63,610 nt of DNA from Deltaproteobacteria bacterium. Its GTDB lineage: Bacteria; Myxococcota_A; UBA9042. Below the pieces are notes generated by a model. It did no database searches, had not been told where the DNA came from, and saw nothing but the letters and a program-made list of their open reading frames with translations. This document shows positions 18,786-27,913 of this stretch, piece by piece. The stretch's first letter is position 1. Every line of letters begins with the position of its first letter. Location: contig VGRO01000009.1 of the NCBI GenBank assembly GCA_016875335.1, forward strand, positions 1 to 63,610, in the 5' to 3' direction. The position numbers and the translations under genes were made by a program.

Positions 18786-19360
18786 CACGGCTCCTCCAGG
18801 CGGACGGTCATGTGGCGCACGACCGCGGCCGTCTCCAACGGTGCGCTGGGGTCGAAGGCGCCCGCGACCCGGCTGAGATCGAACAGCACGGCCTGGGTCC
18901 CAAAGGCCCAGTTGGGCGAGCCGGCGTGCCAGGTGGCGGTGACCAGCCCGGTGCGGCGGCTGACCTGGATTTCGACCATCGTTCCGCCGCCAACCAGCAC
19001 GGCGTTGACGCTGCCGGCGAGGACGCGGTTGAGCGCGGGCGCGACCGCCCTGGCGTCCAGATAGCCCGGACCCGGCCGGTGGCCGCCGTGACCGCCAAAC
19101 GCATAGGGCAGGGCGGGGTGAAAGAGGATGGCCTCCCAGGCGCTCGGGTGCAGGGCCCCGGACTCCGAGGCGTCTTCGTCCAGCCCGCGCGACACGCCAG
19201 CGATCGCCATCACGTTGACCTGTTGGACCTGGGCGCCCCGGCAGCCGGTGCCCGCCAGCAGCAGGACACCGAGCACCAGGTGCGCCGGGCTGTTCCAACG
19301 GACTCCGCGGAGACGCTGGCCGCGTGGCGGGGCGCAGTGCGCTGAGCGAGTTGCACTCAC
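18785..19360 (-). CDS. putative lipoprotein, unknown
   Basis: This 191-residue protein starts at GTG overlapping the upstream gene stop by GTGA (19360-19357). The frame is open further upstream, but this start gives a hydrophobic stretch at 27-39 and the lipobox AGTGC (Cys40), and it fits the overlap style of the cluster. The mature domain of about 150 residues includes ALNRVLAGSVNAVLVGGGTMVEIQVS and TGLVTATWHAGS, probably a beta sandwich. No known family is recognised. Confidence 0.65.
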   Translation of the reverse strand: MSATRSAHCAPPRGQRLRGVRWNSPAHLVLGVLLLAGTGCRGAQVQQVNVMAIAGVSRGLDEDASESGALHPSAWEAILFHPALPYAFGGHGGHRPGPGYLDARAVAPALNRVLAGSVNAVLVGGGTMVEIQVSRRTGLVTATWHAGSPNWAFGTQAVLFDLSRVAGAFDPSAPLETAAVVRHMTVRLEEP

Positions 19361-20451
19361 CGCTGCACCTGCTGGCCGCCGTCGCCCGCCAGCCGAGATA
19401 CGACTTCTCTTGCAAATTTGCGCACATGGGGTGGCAGATCGCCCTTCGCCGTGGCTGCGGGCGCCATCCAGTGGGCATCCCCCTCTGCGCACAGCAGGGG
19501 CTCCGGCTTCGGCCATGCGTCCATCCACTTCGGTGCAAGGGCGAGCGCGACAGCGGCCCCCACAGCCAGCCCCAGGCTTGCGCTCAGGACCACCGGCTTG
19601 TCGGCGTACCAGCCGCCCACCACTCCGCCCACTGCCGCCATCAGCCCGGCATAGGCGGGCGCCCCCGTCGCTGCGATGCGTGGGCGCACCCGCACGCCGT
19701 GTTCAGCGCGAAAGACGCCGTCTGCCCCTTCCCACTGCGACAGCGTGCGCGAGAGCTGCCAGTCTGGCGCTCCGGTCGCGGGGTCCAGGGCCTCGGCCAA
19801 GAGGCGGGTTGCCGCCAGGGGAAGGCCCGACAGCGCGTCGAAGCGGGCGGCGCAGCGCTGGTGTATGACCTCTGGGTTGGCGACCATCAGGTCGCCCTCG
19901 GCGGGTTGGGGCGCGACGGTCCGCAGCGTCCAGCGGGTCCGCCCTGCGACCAACTGCCGGCCGGGTTGAAGGGGGGCGTCGACCTCCCGCAGCCGGATCA
20001 CCAGATCCGCACCACTGCGCCGTGCGGCCGCCGTTGGGTCGGACTGGCCTACCCACGAGCGCCATCCCAAGACCCTGAACCCCCGGCCGATCGCCCGCGT
20101 TTCCAGTTCGGACATGAGTTGGCCACAGGGCAACGCCAGCAGGGCCGTCTCGCCCGAAGCTGCGGCCGGGGACGTCGAGCACGGCTCGGGCGCCACGATG
20201 GCCAGCACGGCTGCGCTCCGCCACCGCGCCTCGGCGCCGGGCCTTTGCGCCTCCTCTACCAAGCTGACCACCGGCGCATGGGCGCGCTCGGCCCGCAGGT
20301 AGCCCGGCGCTCCGTAGTGGTGGCAGGCCGACAGGGCCAGAGCGGCGGCCAGCGTCGTCAGCGGACCAGCCAGGGGCGAGACGGCCGGCCCGCAGCCGCG
20401 CGCGGCCCACCGCGGGACTCTTGCCCGGGGCGCGGGAGCGACGCGCTTCAT
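19357..20451 (-). CDS. lipoprotein with embedded hydrophobic hairpin
   Basis: This 364-residue protein has a long basic N terminus and a signal ending in ALSAC (Cys43). The mature part includes ELETRAIGRGFRVLGW and SGADLVIRLREVD, a pattern seen in CsgG-like and other outer-membrane lipoproteins that bind or assemble at the membrane. It also has a hydrophobic hairpin near residues 275-310 (GLMAAVGGVVGGWYAD, then VVLSASLGLAVGAAVALALAP) that could insert into a membrane. It is the first gene of the minus arm that includes the CHAT lipoprotein. Confidence 0.65.
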   Translation of the reverse strand: MKRVAPAPRARVPRWAARGCGPAVSPLAGPLTTLAAALALSACHHYGAPGYLRAERAHAPVVSLVEEAQRPGAEARWRSAAVLAIVAPEPCSTSPAAASGETALLALPCGQLMSELETRAIGRGFRVLGWRSWVGQSDPTAAARRSGADLVIRLREVDAPLQPGRQLVAGRTRWTLRTVAPQPAEGDLMVANPEVIHQRCAARFDALSGLPLAATRLLAEALDPATGAPDWQLSRTLSQWEGADGVFRAEHGVRVRPRIAATGAPAYAGLMAAVGGVVGGWYADKPVVLSASLGLAVGAAVALALAPKWMDAWPKPEPLLCAEGDAHWMAPAATAKGDLPPHVRKFAREVVSRLAGDGGQQVQR

Positions 20452-20603
20452 CGCGGCAAGGTTGTGGGCGCCATGATCCGTCCTTTTGGCGGGAAGCCCC
20501 GGGTGATGCTATCCGCTGGGGGCTGCAATGCAAGGTGGCGTGCCCCCCGCGATCCGCCGCTTCCGCCGCGTTTGGCGTCCGCTGTCGCCCGCGATCGGCA
20601 CCA

Positions 20604-22451
20604 TCACGGCGTCGTGGAGCACGATGCAGTGGTGCCGGTGCTGCTCACCTGGCAGTACTGGGTGGACGAGCACTTCTTGTAGGTCTGCTGCGGCGACCAG
20701 TAGAGGTAGGTTGCGGACGTCGAGCACGAGGTAGAGGAGCCCGTACAGCCGCCAAACGCCTCGGAGAGGTAGATTGTCGCGCCCTTGCTGGCGCTGCTGC
20801 AGGTGTAGAGCTTCTTGGTTGCGAAGGTGCCGCACTTGGTGCCTTTGGCGGCGTATTGGCCGTCGGGGCAGCAGGTCGAGCCCGGCGTGCACTTGTCGCC
20901 GCTGACGCAGTTGCCCGGTGTTTGCGGCGAGGTCACCTGGCACTTCTGTGTCGTTGGGCAGGTCTTGTAGACCTCCGATTGTGCCACGGCGTAGGTCGAG
21001 CTCGACGAGCACAGCGTCGACGTCCCCGCGCATCCCGGCAGCTTGTAGGTCTTGAGCACGTCGCTGCCGTTGCCGCCGCCGCTGCACACGTAGCTCACGC
21101 TGGTCTTGAGCGTGCCGCAGACGGTGCCTTTGGGCGCAAACTGGCCGGCGGCGGTACAGCACGTTGTGCCCGGGGTGCACTTGTCACTGTTGCAGGGCCC
21201 GCAATCGCCCGCGCAGCTCTGGCACGACTCGCCGTCGCCGCAGGTGCCGTCGCCGCAGGCAGAGGTGGTGGAACTGCACACGTTGTCCACGCAGGCGTCG
21301 GTGGTCACCGGGTTGTTGTCGTCGCAGTCGAGGTCGGTGATGCAGCAATCGTTCTTGGGCGTGTTGACGCACTCGCCACCCTTGCACTCGTCGGCGGTGC
21401 ACGGGCTGGAGTCGTCGCAGTCCGTCGCCGTTTTGCAGCAATTGGAGCCAGGCTGATGATCGCAGGTGCCGTTCTGGCAGGTGTCGATGGTGCACGCCTT
21501 GCCGTCGTCGCACTGCTTGTCGGTCACGCAGCAGCCGTCGCCCGCCGGTTGGTGCTGGCATTGGTACTTCTCGCAGCTGTCGAGCGTACACGGGACGCCA
21601 TCGTCGCACGCGCTGACGTCGGCGCAGCAGCCGGCCGAACTCGCACCCTTGAACTGGCAGGTGCCCTTGTCGCAGGTGTCGACGCTGCACGGGTTGTCGT
21701 CACTGCAGGCGGCGTCGGCCATGCAACAGCCCAGCTTGGCCTTGTTTTCGCATGCGCCCGACACGCAGACATCGGTCGTGCAGGTATTGCTGTCGTCGCA
21801 GTCGGCGTTGACCTTGCACTTGCTGATGGCCTTGAAGATACAGTGGTATTCCACGCATTTGCCGCTGGTGGCGCCGCTCGGATCGGCGCACTCGCCGTCG
21901 GCTGCACAGCAGGTGGGGTCAGCATTGTTGGGGTTGACGAACTTGGCGTAGGTGCACAGACCACTTTTGCAGATGTTGGCGGTGCAGGCATTGCTGTCGT
22001 CGCAGTCGCCGGTCTTGGTGCAACTGCAGGCCGGCTCTGACTTGATCGGGTGGTAGCAATAGCCGTTGACACACTTGTCGAGCGAGCACGCCTTGTTGTC
22101 GTCGCAGTCCTGGTCGAGCTTGCACGCGCTGCCCGCTGGCGCGCTGCCAACCCCTTCGCCGACCGCGCCACCTCCGTCCTGGGGCGTCGTCGCCGGGTTC
22201 GCTTCGGATTCGCTGGCGGCATCGGCTGTCGTCGGCCCGGTTGCGTCCCCGCCGCTGATGGCGTCTTTGCCAGGAGTCACCTCAGGTGCACAATTGCCGT
22301 CGATGCAGTCCTGCCCGACGGGGCAGTCGCCGGCCACCGCGCAGAAAATCGCCGGCCCAGGCGACGACGCGTTGCTGTTGTTGCCGGATCTGCCCACGCA
22401 GGCCGCAGTCCCGGCAGACAGGATCGACACCACGAGGACTCGCTGGATCAT
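20604..22451 (-). CDS. cysteine-rich repeat lipoprotein
   Basis: This 615-residue protein has a signal ending in GTAAC (Cys18). After a Gly/Asn/Ser and Ala-rich linker come about ten disulfide-type units whose core is CDDSxxCTxDxCxxGxC, several preceded by a CC pair (for example GCCADVSACDDGVPCTLDSC). The C-terminal 200 residues contain two copies of another Cys module starting DKCTPGTTCC and DKCTPGSTCC, about 80 residues apart. The second of two adjacent ATGs (22451) is six bases from GGAG. Related repeats occur in surface proteins of Myxococcota; the ligand is unknown. A TTGACA promoter lies upstream. Confidence 0.8.
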   Translation of the reverse strand: MIQRVLVVSILSAGTAACVGRSGNNSNASSPGPAIFCAVAGDCPVGQDCIDGNCAPEVTPGKDAISGGDATGPTTADAASESEANPATTPQDGGGAVGEGVGSAPAGSACKLDQDCDDNKACSLDKCVNGYCYHPIKSEPACSCTKTGDCDDSNACTANICKSGLCTYAKFVNPNNADPTCCAADGECADPSGATSGKCVEYHCIFKAISKCKVNADCDDSNTCTTDVCVSGACENKAKLGCCMADAACSDDNPCSVDTCDKGTCQFKGASSAGCCADVSACDDGVPCTLDSCEKYQCQHQPAGDGCCVTDKQCDDGKACTIDTCQNGTCDHQPGSNCCKTATDCDDSSPCTADECKGGECVNTPKNDCCITDLDCDDNNPVTTDACVDNVCSSTTSACGDGTCGDGESCQSCAGDCGPCNSDKCTPGTTCCTAAGQFAPKGTVCGTLKTSVSYVCSGGGNGSDVLKTYKLPGCAGTSTLCSSSSTYAVAQSEVYKTCPTTQKCQVTSPQTPGNCVSGDKCTPGSTCCPDGQYAAKGTKCGTFATKKLYTCSSASKGATIYLSEAFGGCTGSSTSCSTSATYLYWSPQQTYKKCSSTQYCQVSSTGTTASCSTTP

Positions 22452-22613
22452 CATCGGCTCCGGGTCCACGGACAGTGCGCAAGCCAACCGCACAGGTGAA
22501 ATGGAAGCGGAGGGCAACAGCAAGGGGGCACTCTGCCCCGAGCCATCGCCAGCCAAGCGCGACCCTTGCGCCGACGGCGCCCCGCCAGACCCTTCGGCGG
22601 CCGCGCGACCGTC

Positions 22614-22642
22614 ATGCTGCGGTCGCGGATGAGCCGTGTCAA
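22614..22642 (-). promoter_or_regulatory. sigma70-type promoter for the Cys-rich lipoprotein gene
   Basis: On the minus strand a perfect TTGACA (-35, 22642-22637) is followed after 17 bases by CAGCAT (22619-22614), a weak -10. It is about 155 bases upstream of the ATG at 22451. The perfect -35 is notable in such GC-rich DNA. Confidence 0.4.
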
Positions 22643-23216
22643 GCCGAGAAATTGCTTGTCGCGTGCAGACTTCTCCCGCCGCAACTCGGCCCGTCTGTGA
22701 CTACTGCGGCCTCGGGTCTGGGCATTGACCGTGTCGGATGTGGGCATTGGCGCGAGGGGGTTGAGCTGGGCCTGACCTGCGACTGTCCTTGCTCCTGTTC
22801 GGCGCCGCTGTAGGGGACCGCCGCTAGCGACGGTTTGGCGCCGGCTGAGCCTGAGGGGCGGGCGTGGTACGATCTTGCGTGCAAATGTGGGCACTGCCGC
22901 GACCGCGCTACCCCACCAGCGCCACCACCACGCCCTTGCCCGTGCCGGCAAACCCGACCGCCCACGCCCACACCGGCCGGCTGCGCACGCCTTCCACATA
23001 CCGCTTGTCGCGGATCTGCTGCACCGCCACCCACCGCTCGCCACAATCCCGTGACAAACCCGCACCGCGCCAAGACAAATCCGTGACACCTCCGCTGGAC
23101 CCAAAGGGCCAAAAGCGTGCAAGTTGCGCGCACGGGCGGCGGGCAGGCCGCCAGGGCGCCCCCCGGCCGCAGGGCCGGCAATTGGGCGTCGCGCAATTGG
23201 GGTCACGGGGCGGGCC
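22643..23216. other. intergenic region upstream of the nuo operon
   Basis: These 574 bases contain no complete gene I can support. A minus-strand frame around 22908-23095 carries gene-like text (GLSRDCGERWVAVQQIRDKR then WAVGFAGTGKGVVVALVG) without a credible start and may be a decayed fragment. For nuoA, a weak promoter candidate is GTGACA (23051-23056), 17 bases, GACAAA (23074-23079). Confidence 0.35.
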
Positions 23217-23567
23217 ATGGACTACCTCTACGTCTTGGTTTTCGTGGGCTTCGCCGCGGCGATGACGCTGGGCGGCCTCGGCATCTCGCGCCTGCTGGCT
23301 CCGCACGCCCCGGGCGGGCTGAAAAGCGAGCCCTACGAATGCGGCGAGCAGCCCGTCGGGCCGAGCTGGCTGCAGTTCAACGTCGGCTACTACATCTTCG
23401 GGTTGCTTTTCCTGGTGTTCGACGTCGAGGCCGCGTTCTTGCTGCCGTGGGCGGTGGTCGTGCGCGAGGTGGGCGTCGCCGGCTTGGTCGAGGTCGCGAT
23501 TTTCGGCGCAGTCCTGCTCGTCGGCCTGTTGTACGCCTGGAAAAAGGGGGCGCTGCAGTGGGTCTAG
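23217..23567 (+). CDS. nuoA: NADH-quinone oxidoreductase subunit A
   Basis: This 116-residue subunit has three TM segments and belongs to the membrane arm of complex I near the quinone site. Family signatures are [39 protein letters not shown] and a C-terminal [13 protein letters not shown] chose the ATG at 23217 because the protein then starts [12 protein letters not shown] in the usual position; the open frame continues upstream. The gene overlaps nuoB by 10 bp and begins an operon of eleven nuo genes. Confidence 0.96.
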   Translation: MDYLYVLVFVGFAAAMTLGGLGISRLLAPHAPGGLKSEPYECGEQPVGPSWLQFNVGYYIFGLLFLVFDVEAAFLLPWAVVVREVGVAGLVEVAIFGAVLLVGLLYAWKKGALQWV

Positions 23568-24229
23568 TCACCGACCACCTGCCGGGCGCGCTCCTGCCCC
23601 TGCCGGGCGGCGGGGCGCTGTTGACCGCCATCGACCAGGTGGTCAACTGGAGTCGCGCCAACAGCCTGTGGCCGCTGACCTTTGGCACCAGTTGCTGCGC
23701 CATCGAGGTGATGATGGCCACCGGCGCCGCGCGCCACGACTTGGCCCGCTTTGGCGCCGAAGTGGCGAGGCCGTCGCCGCGGCAAGCAGATCTTCTGATT
23801 ATCGCCGGCACCATCGTCAAGAAGATGGCCCCGCGGCTGCGGACGCTCTGGGAGCAGATGGCCGAACCGCGCTACGTGATTGCCACGGGCAGTTGCGCGA
23901 TTTCTGGCGGGCCGTTCCTGTACCACAGCTACACCACCATTCGCGGCGCCGACGAGGTGATTCCGGTCGACGTGTACGTGCCCGGCTGTCCGCCGCGGCC
24001 CGAGGCGCTGCTGTATGGGCTGCTGACGCTGCAAAAGATGATCCGCGAGGGCAGCACGCTGGCCCGACCCGGCCAGGTGCGCAGACCGGTCCTGGCGGCG
24101 TTGCCCGACGGCATGACGCTGGACGATGTGCGGGCCGAGATTGCCGCGTTGGTGCAGGAGACGGCCACGGTGGACCGCAAGGCCGCGGCGGCCGTCGGGG
24201 CGGCGTTCGCTGCACAGGACCGGGTGTAG
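23558..24229 (+). CDS. nuoB: NADH-quinone oxidoreductase subunit B
   Basis: This 223-residue peripheral subunit binds cluster N2, the last iron-sulfur cluster before quinone. The adjacent Cys pair (residues 46-47, in [12 protein letters not shown]) and later [12 protein letters not shown] and [16 protein letters not shown] supply the cluster ligands. It starts at GTG inside the end of nuoA. The C-terminal 50 residues are an Ala/Val-rich helical extension beyond the usual core. Confidence 0.96.
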   Translation: MGLVTDHLPGALLPLPGGGALLTAIDQVVNWSRANSLWPLTFGTSCCAIEVMMATGAARHDLARFGAEVARPSPRQADLLIIAGTIVKKMAPRLRTLWEQMAEPRYVIATGSCAISGGPFLYHSYTTIRGADEVIPVDVYVPGCPPRPEALLYGLLTLQKMIREGSTLARPGQVRRPVLAALPDGMTLDDVRAEIAALVQETATVDRKAAAAVGAAFAAQDRV

Positions 24230-24231
24230 CG

Positions 24232-24732
24232 ATGGCCGCCGACCTGCTGCCGCTGGCTGGCCTCGCCCTGTCCCCGGACGCCCTGGTTGCGGCCGTGCAA
24301 TTGCTGTGCCCCGCCGCCCAAGCGCGCCCCGACTGCGACCGGCCGGCGGTCAAGGTCACCGTGGGGGACTGGCCGGAGCTGGCCGGGCGATTGCGCGCCC
24401 ACGCCGATCTGCTTTTCGACCTGCTGGAGACCCACACCGCCATCGACTGGCCCGAGTCCGGCCGCATCGAGTTGGTGTACCTGCTGACATCGCTGCGGCG
24501 CGGCCACCACCTGACGGTCTTTGTCGATATCCCCCGCGACGACCCGGTCGCACCCAGTGTCTGCGCCGTCTGGCCCGTGGCGCAGTGGCAAGAGCGTGAG
24601 GTCTATGACCTTTTCGGCGTGCGCTACGCCGACCACCCCGACCTGCGCCGCCTTTTCCTTGACGACGACTGGCAGGGCTTTCCGCTGCGCAAAGACTACG
24701 CCGACGCGTTCATGCTGGACCGGCCGTCATGA
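24232..24732 (+). CDS. nuoC: NADH-quinone oxidoreductase subunit C
   Basis: This 166-residue subunit corresponds to the 30-kDa protein of the peripheral arm. The family signature lies at about 108-154: VWPVAQWQEREVYDLFGV, then HPDLRRLFLDDDWQGFPLRKDY. The N-terminal half is less conserved. It starts two bases after the nuoB stop and overlaps nuoD by 4 bp, so C and D are separate genes rather than the nuoCD fusion seen in Escherichia. Confidence 0.95.
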   Translation: MAADLLPLAGLALSPDALVAAVQLLCPAAQARPDCDRPAVKVTVGDWPELAGRLRAHADLLFDLLETHTAIDWPESGRIELVYLLTSLRRGHHLTVFVDIPRDDPVAPSVCAVWPVAQWQEREVYDLFGVRYADHPDLRRLFLDDDWQGFPLRKDYADAFMLDRPS

Positions 24733-25889
24733 CCGCCCCCGCGCCCACGACGCTCCGCGCCCGTCTGGACGCGACACCCTGGGCCAGCCCGCTCGGCACG
24801 CAGGAGTACTTCGTCAACATGGGGCCGCAGCACCCGAGCACCCACGGCGTGCTGCGGCTGGTGCTCAAGCTCGATGGCGAGACCGTCCGCGAGGTCGTCC
24901 CGGTGCTCGGCTACATCCATCGCGGCATCGAGAAAATCTGCGAACACAGCAACTACCGGCAGTTGGTGCACCTGACCGACCGCATGGACTACCTGTCGGC
25001 GCTGGCCAACAACTGGGCCGTCACGCGGGTGGTCGAAAAGGCCGCGGGCCTGGAGACCAACGGCCGCATCGAGGCCATCCGCACCCTGGTGACTGAGTTG
25101 CAGCGGATCCACAGCCACCAACTGTGGTGGGGCGTGTTCGGCATGGACCTGGGCGCCTTCACGCCGTTCTTCTACGGCTTTCGCGACCGCGAGATCCTAA
25201 CCGACGTGTTCGAGCGCACCATCGGCGGCCGCCTGACTCTGAACTACATCCAGCCCGGCGGGGTGATGCACGACATCCACCCCGAGTTCGTCCGCGACGT
25301 CAAGGCGTTCATGGCCGTCTTCAGGCCGCGCCTGGACGAATACGAGGCCTTGCTCAGCGAAAACGTCATCGTCCAAGAGCGCTTGCGCGGCGTCGGCGTG
25401 TTGTCGGCCGCCGATGCCGTGGCCCTGGGGGCGACGGGTCCGGTGCTGCGGGCGAGCGGCGTCGCCCACGACCTGCGCAAAGCCGAACCTTATGGCCTCT
25501 ATGGTCAAGTCCAATTCGACGTGCCGATCGGCAGCCGCGGCGACTGCTGGGACCGCTATGCCGTGCGCATGTGCGAAATGCGCCAGTCGTTGCGCATCGT
25601 CGACCAGCTCATCGACCACATCCCAGAAGGCAAGCACTTTCTGGTCAAGCCGGCCGCCAAGATCAAGGTCCAGCCGGGCGTGTGGTACAGCCACCTCGAA
25701 ACCGCGCGCGGTGTGCTCGGCGCGATGCTGGTCTCGACCGGCGGCGAGGCGCCGTACCGCGTGCACTTGCGCACCCCCAACTTCAACAACCTGTGGACGG
25801 TCACGGCCATGGCGCCCGGCGGTCGCGTCGGCGACCTCGTGGCCATCCTGAGCAGCCTGGACCTGGTCGTCCCCGACATCGACCGATAG
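24729..25889 (+). CDS. nuoD: NADH-quinone oxidoreductase subunit D
   Basis: This 386-residue subunit (49-kDa protein) forms the quinone pocket with NuoB. Signatures are FVNMGPQHPSTHGVLRL near residue 30, LGYIHRGIEKICEH near residue 60, and LGAMLVSTGGEAPYRVHLRTPNF near the C terminus. The MGPQHPSTHG loop holds the quinone-contacting His. The C terminus DLVVPDIDR is the normal end. Confidence 0.97.
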   Translation: MTAPAPTTLRARLDATPWASPLGTQEYFVNMGPQHPSTHGVLRLVLKLDGETVREVVPVLGYIHRGIEKICEHSNYRQLVHLTDRMDYLSALANNWAVTRVVEKAAGLETNGRIEAIRTLVTELQRIHSHQLWWGVFGMDLGAFTPFFYGFRDREILTDVFERTIGGRLTLNYIQPGGVMHDIHPEFVRDVKAFMAVFRPRLDEYEALLSENVIVQERLRGVGVLSAADAVALGATGPVLRASGVAHDLRKAEPYGLYGQVQFDVPIGSRGDCWDRYAVRMCEMRQSLRIVDQLIDHIPEGKHFLVKPAAKIKVQPGVWYSHLETARGVLGAMLVSTGGEAPYRVHLRTPNFNNLWTVTAMAPGGRVGDLVAILSSLDLVVPDIDR

Positions 25890-25901
25890 GAGCGTTCGCC
25901 C

Positions 25902-27044
25902 GTGTCGCTCGAGCCCCAAAGCCTGGCCAGCCGCACCGCCGCGGCGGTGGACGCGGAACCGTGGATGGCGATCGCCTTTTTGGCGGCCAGCGTGGTCGGA
26001 GTGGCGGCGTTCGTCACGGTGCTGGGGTTGGTGCTCATCTACGCGGAACGCAAGATCGCCGCGCATTTCCAGTGCCGGGTGGGTCCCTACCGAGTCGGGC
26101 CACACGGGACGCTCCAGGCGGTGGCTGACGCCATAAAGCTGCTCCTCAAAGAAGACGTGGTGCCGGCCGGCGCGGACCGCCTCTTGCACATCCTGGCTCC
26201 GGTGTTGTCGTTCGCCGGCATGGTGCTGTGCATCGTCGCTTTGCCGTTGGGGCCGCACGCCCAAGTCGTCGACCTGGACATCGGCGTGCTGTACGTCGCG
26301 GCAGTCGCGGGCCTGGGCGTGATCGGCATCCTGCTTGGTGGCTGGTCGAGCCACAACAAGTGGAGCCTTTTGGGGGCTATGCGCGCCGGGGCCCAGATCA
26401 TCAGCTACGAACTGTCGGCCATGCTGGCATTGCTGGTGGCGGTGCTTTTCTCGGGCACGCTGCAACTGTCGGGCATCGTGTTGGCGCAACAAGAGGGCTG
26501 GTGGATCTGGCGCGCCCACGGCGCAGGCGTCGTCGCGTTCGCGCTTTTTGTGGTCGCGGGCACCGCCGAAATCAACCGCACGCCGTTCGACCTGGCCGAG
26601 GGCGAAAGTGAACTGACCGCTGGCTTTCACACCGAGTATTCGGGGCTGCGGTTCGCGTTCTTCTTCTTGGCGGAATTCCTGAATCTTTTCGTGGTTGCGG
26701 CCATGGTGACGACGCTTTTTCTCGGTGGTTGGATGCCGCTGCACATCGGTCAGTGGGCAGCGTGGAATGCGGCCATGGATCTGCTGCCGCCCGGTCTGTG
26801 GTTTGCCGGCAAGGCCGCGGCGGTGGTGTTCCTGCTGATGTGGTTCCGCTGGACCTTTCCCCGGCTGCGCGTGGACCAACTGATGCGCCTGGAGTGGAAG
26901 GTGCTGCTGCCCATCGGCTTTGCCAACTTGTTCTTTGCTGCGGGCCTGGTGGTGAGCGGTTGGTATTTCTTCCCGACCGACGCGGCGCCGACCGCACCGC
27001 TGCCCGCTCCCGCCGGCTGGCCCAGCGACGGGGCTGCGCCGTGA
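25902..27044 (+). CDS. nuoH: NADH-quinone oxidoreductase subunit H
   Basis: This 380-residue membrane subunit connects the peripheral and membrane arms and lines the quinone channel. It starts at GTG with TAGGAGCG just upstream. Family motifs are YAERKIAAHFQCRVGPYRVGP (about 46-67), the acidic loop NRTPFDLAEGESELTAGFHTEYSG (about 224-248) and FPRLRVDQLMRLEWKVLLP. About eight TM segments are visible. Its TGA overlaps the nuoI GTG start. Confidence 0.97.
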   Translation: MSLEPQSLASRTAAAVDAEPWMAIAFLAASVVGVAAFVTVLGLVLIYAERKIAAHFQCRVGPYRVGPHGTLQAVADAIKLLLKEDVVPAGADRLLHILAPVLSFAGMVLCIVALPLGPHAQVVDLDIGVLYVAAVAGLGVIGILLGGWSSHNKWSLLGAMRAGAQIISYELSAMLALLVAVLFSGTLQLSGIVLAQQEGWWIWRAHGAGVVAFALFVVAGTAEINRTPFDLAEGESELTAGFHTEYSGLRFAFFFLAEFLNLFVVAAMVTTLFLGGWMPLHIGQWAAWNAAMDLLPPGLWFAGKAAAVVFLLMWFRWTFPRLRVDQLMRLEWKVLLPIGFANLFFAAGLVVSGWYFFPTDAAPTAPLPAPAGWPSDGAAP

Positions 27045-27913
27045 GCGACGAACGCGCCCCCACCGAACCGCACGACAGCGCGGCCGCGACCGTCACTGCT
27101 TCGCCAGGCCCGAGCGGCCGAGCCGTCGTCGTCGCGCCGCCGTGGCGAGACACTGTCGGGGTGGCCAGCGCCGTGCGCAAGGGTCTGGCGTCGCTGGTCG
27201 GCGGCATGCGCGTCACCGGGCGCTACGTGGCCCGGCCGAGCACGGTGGTCACCCAGCACTACCCCGAGAACCGGGGAACATTGCGGTTGGCCGATCGCTT
27301 CCGCGGCACGCTGCGATTCGACCACGACGCCGACGGCTACCACGGCTGCACGGTGTGCCGCATCTGCGAAGACCAGTGCCCCAACCGCAGCATCGTCATC
27401 ACCCAGCGCGACAAGGGCGCGCTGACCAAGAAGGAACTCGACACCTTCGTGTGGCGGCTGGATGCGTGCACCTTCTGCAACACCTGCGTGATGGTGTGTC
27501 CGTTCAACGTGTTGCACTTCGGCCCGGGATTTGAGTCGGCCGTCTACGACCGACGCTTGCTGGTGTACACGCTGAACGGCTACGCCGGGCCGACCGCGGC
27601 GTTGCTCAAGAAGGTCGCCGATCCACAGGCCCGCAAGGCCGCGTGCGAGCCGCGCGACCCGTTCAGTGGGCCGACCGTTCTGCAGGTGTTGGCCAAGGAA
27701 CGGGCGGCTGCGGCGCCCGCTTCGGTGCCTGTGCCTGTGCCTGTGCCTGCGCCTGTCCCTGACCCTGTGCCTGTCCCTGACCCTGTGCCTGTCCCTGTCC
27801 CTGTGCCTGCGCCTGTCCCTGACCCTGCGCCTGTCCCTGACCCTGTGCCTGTCCCTGTCCCTGACTCTGTGCCCTTGCCCTCTCCTGCCCCCGAGGCCAC
27901 CGATGTCCGCTGA
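27041..27913 (+). CDS. nuoI: NADH-quinone oxidoreductase subunit I with Val-Pro repeat tail
   Basis: This 290-residue subunit carries two 4Fe-4S clusters (N6a/N6b). Ligands are C103, C106, C109 and C113 (CTVCRICEDQC), and C143, C146, C149 and C153 (CTFCNTCVMVC). The core ends near residue 225. The rest is a low-complexity extension of repeated VP, AP and DP dipeptides, which I have not seen in standard NuoI proteins. It also has an N-terminal extension of about 35 residues. The start is the GTG overlapping nuoH by 4 bp. Confidence 0.95.
   Translation: MSDERAPTEPHDSAAATVTASPGPSGRAVVVAPPWRDTVGVASAVRKGLASLVGGMRVTGRYVARPSTVVTQHYPENRGTLRLADRFRGTLRFDHDADGYHGCTVCRICEDQCPNRSIVITQRDKGALTKKELDTFVWRLDACTFCNTCVMVCPFNVLHFGPGFESAVYDRRLLVYTLNGYAGPTAALLKKVADPQARKAACEPRDPFSGPTVLQVLAKERAAAAPASVPVPVPVPAPVPDPVPVPDPVPVPVPVPAPVPDPAPVPDPVPVPVPDSVPLPSPAPEATDVR
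27725..27880 (+). repeat. degenerate hexanucleotide repeat in the 3' end of nuoI
   Basis: About 26 copies of a 6-bp unit (GTGCCT, GTCCCT, GACCCT or GCGCCT) follow in register and encode the Val/Asp/Ala-Pro tail of NuoI. The array stops about 20 bases before the nuoJ start, so it also spaces the two genes. Confidence 0.95.

Noticed and set aside
27725-27880. Real protein in the second frame through the hexanucleotide array (extended NuoJ)
   Set aside because: That frame gives a Leu/Cys repeat without function; NuoJ begins normally at 27903.
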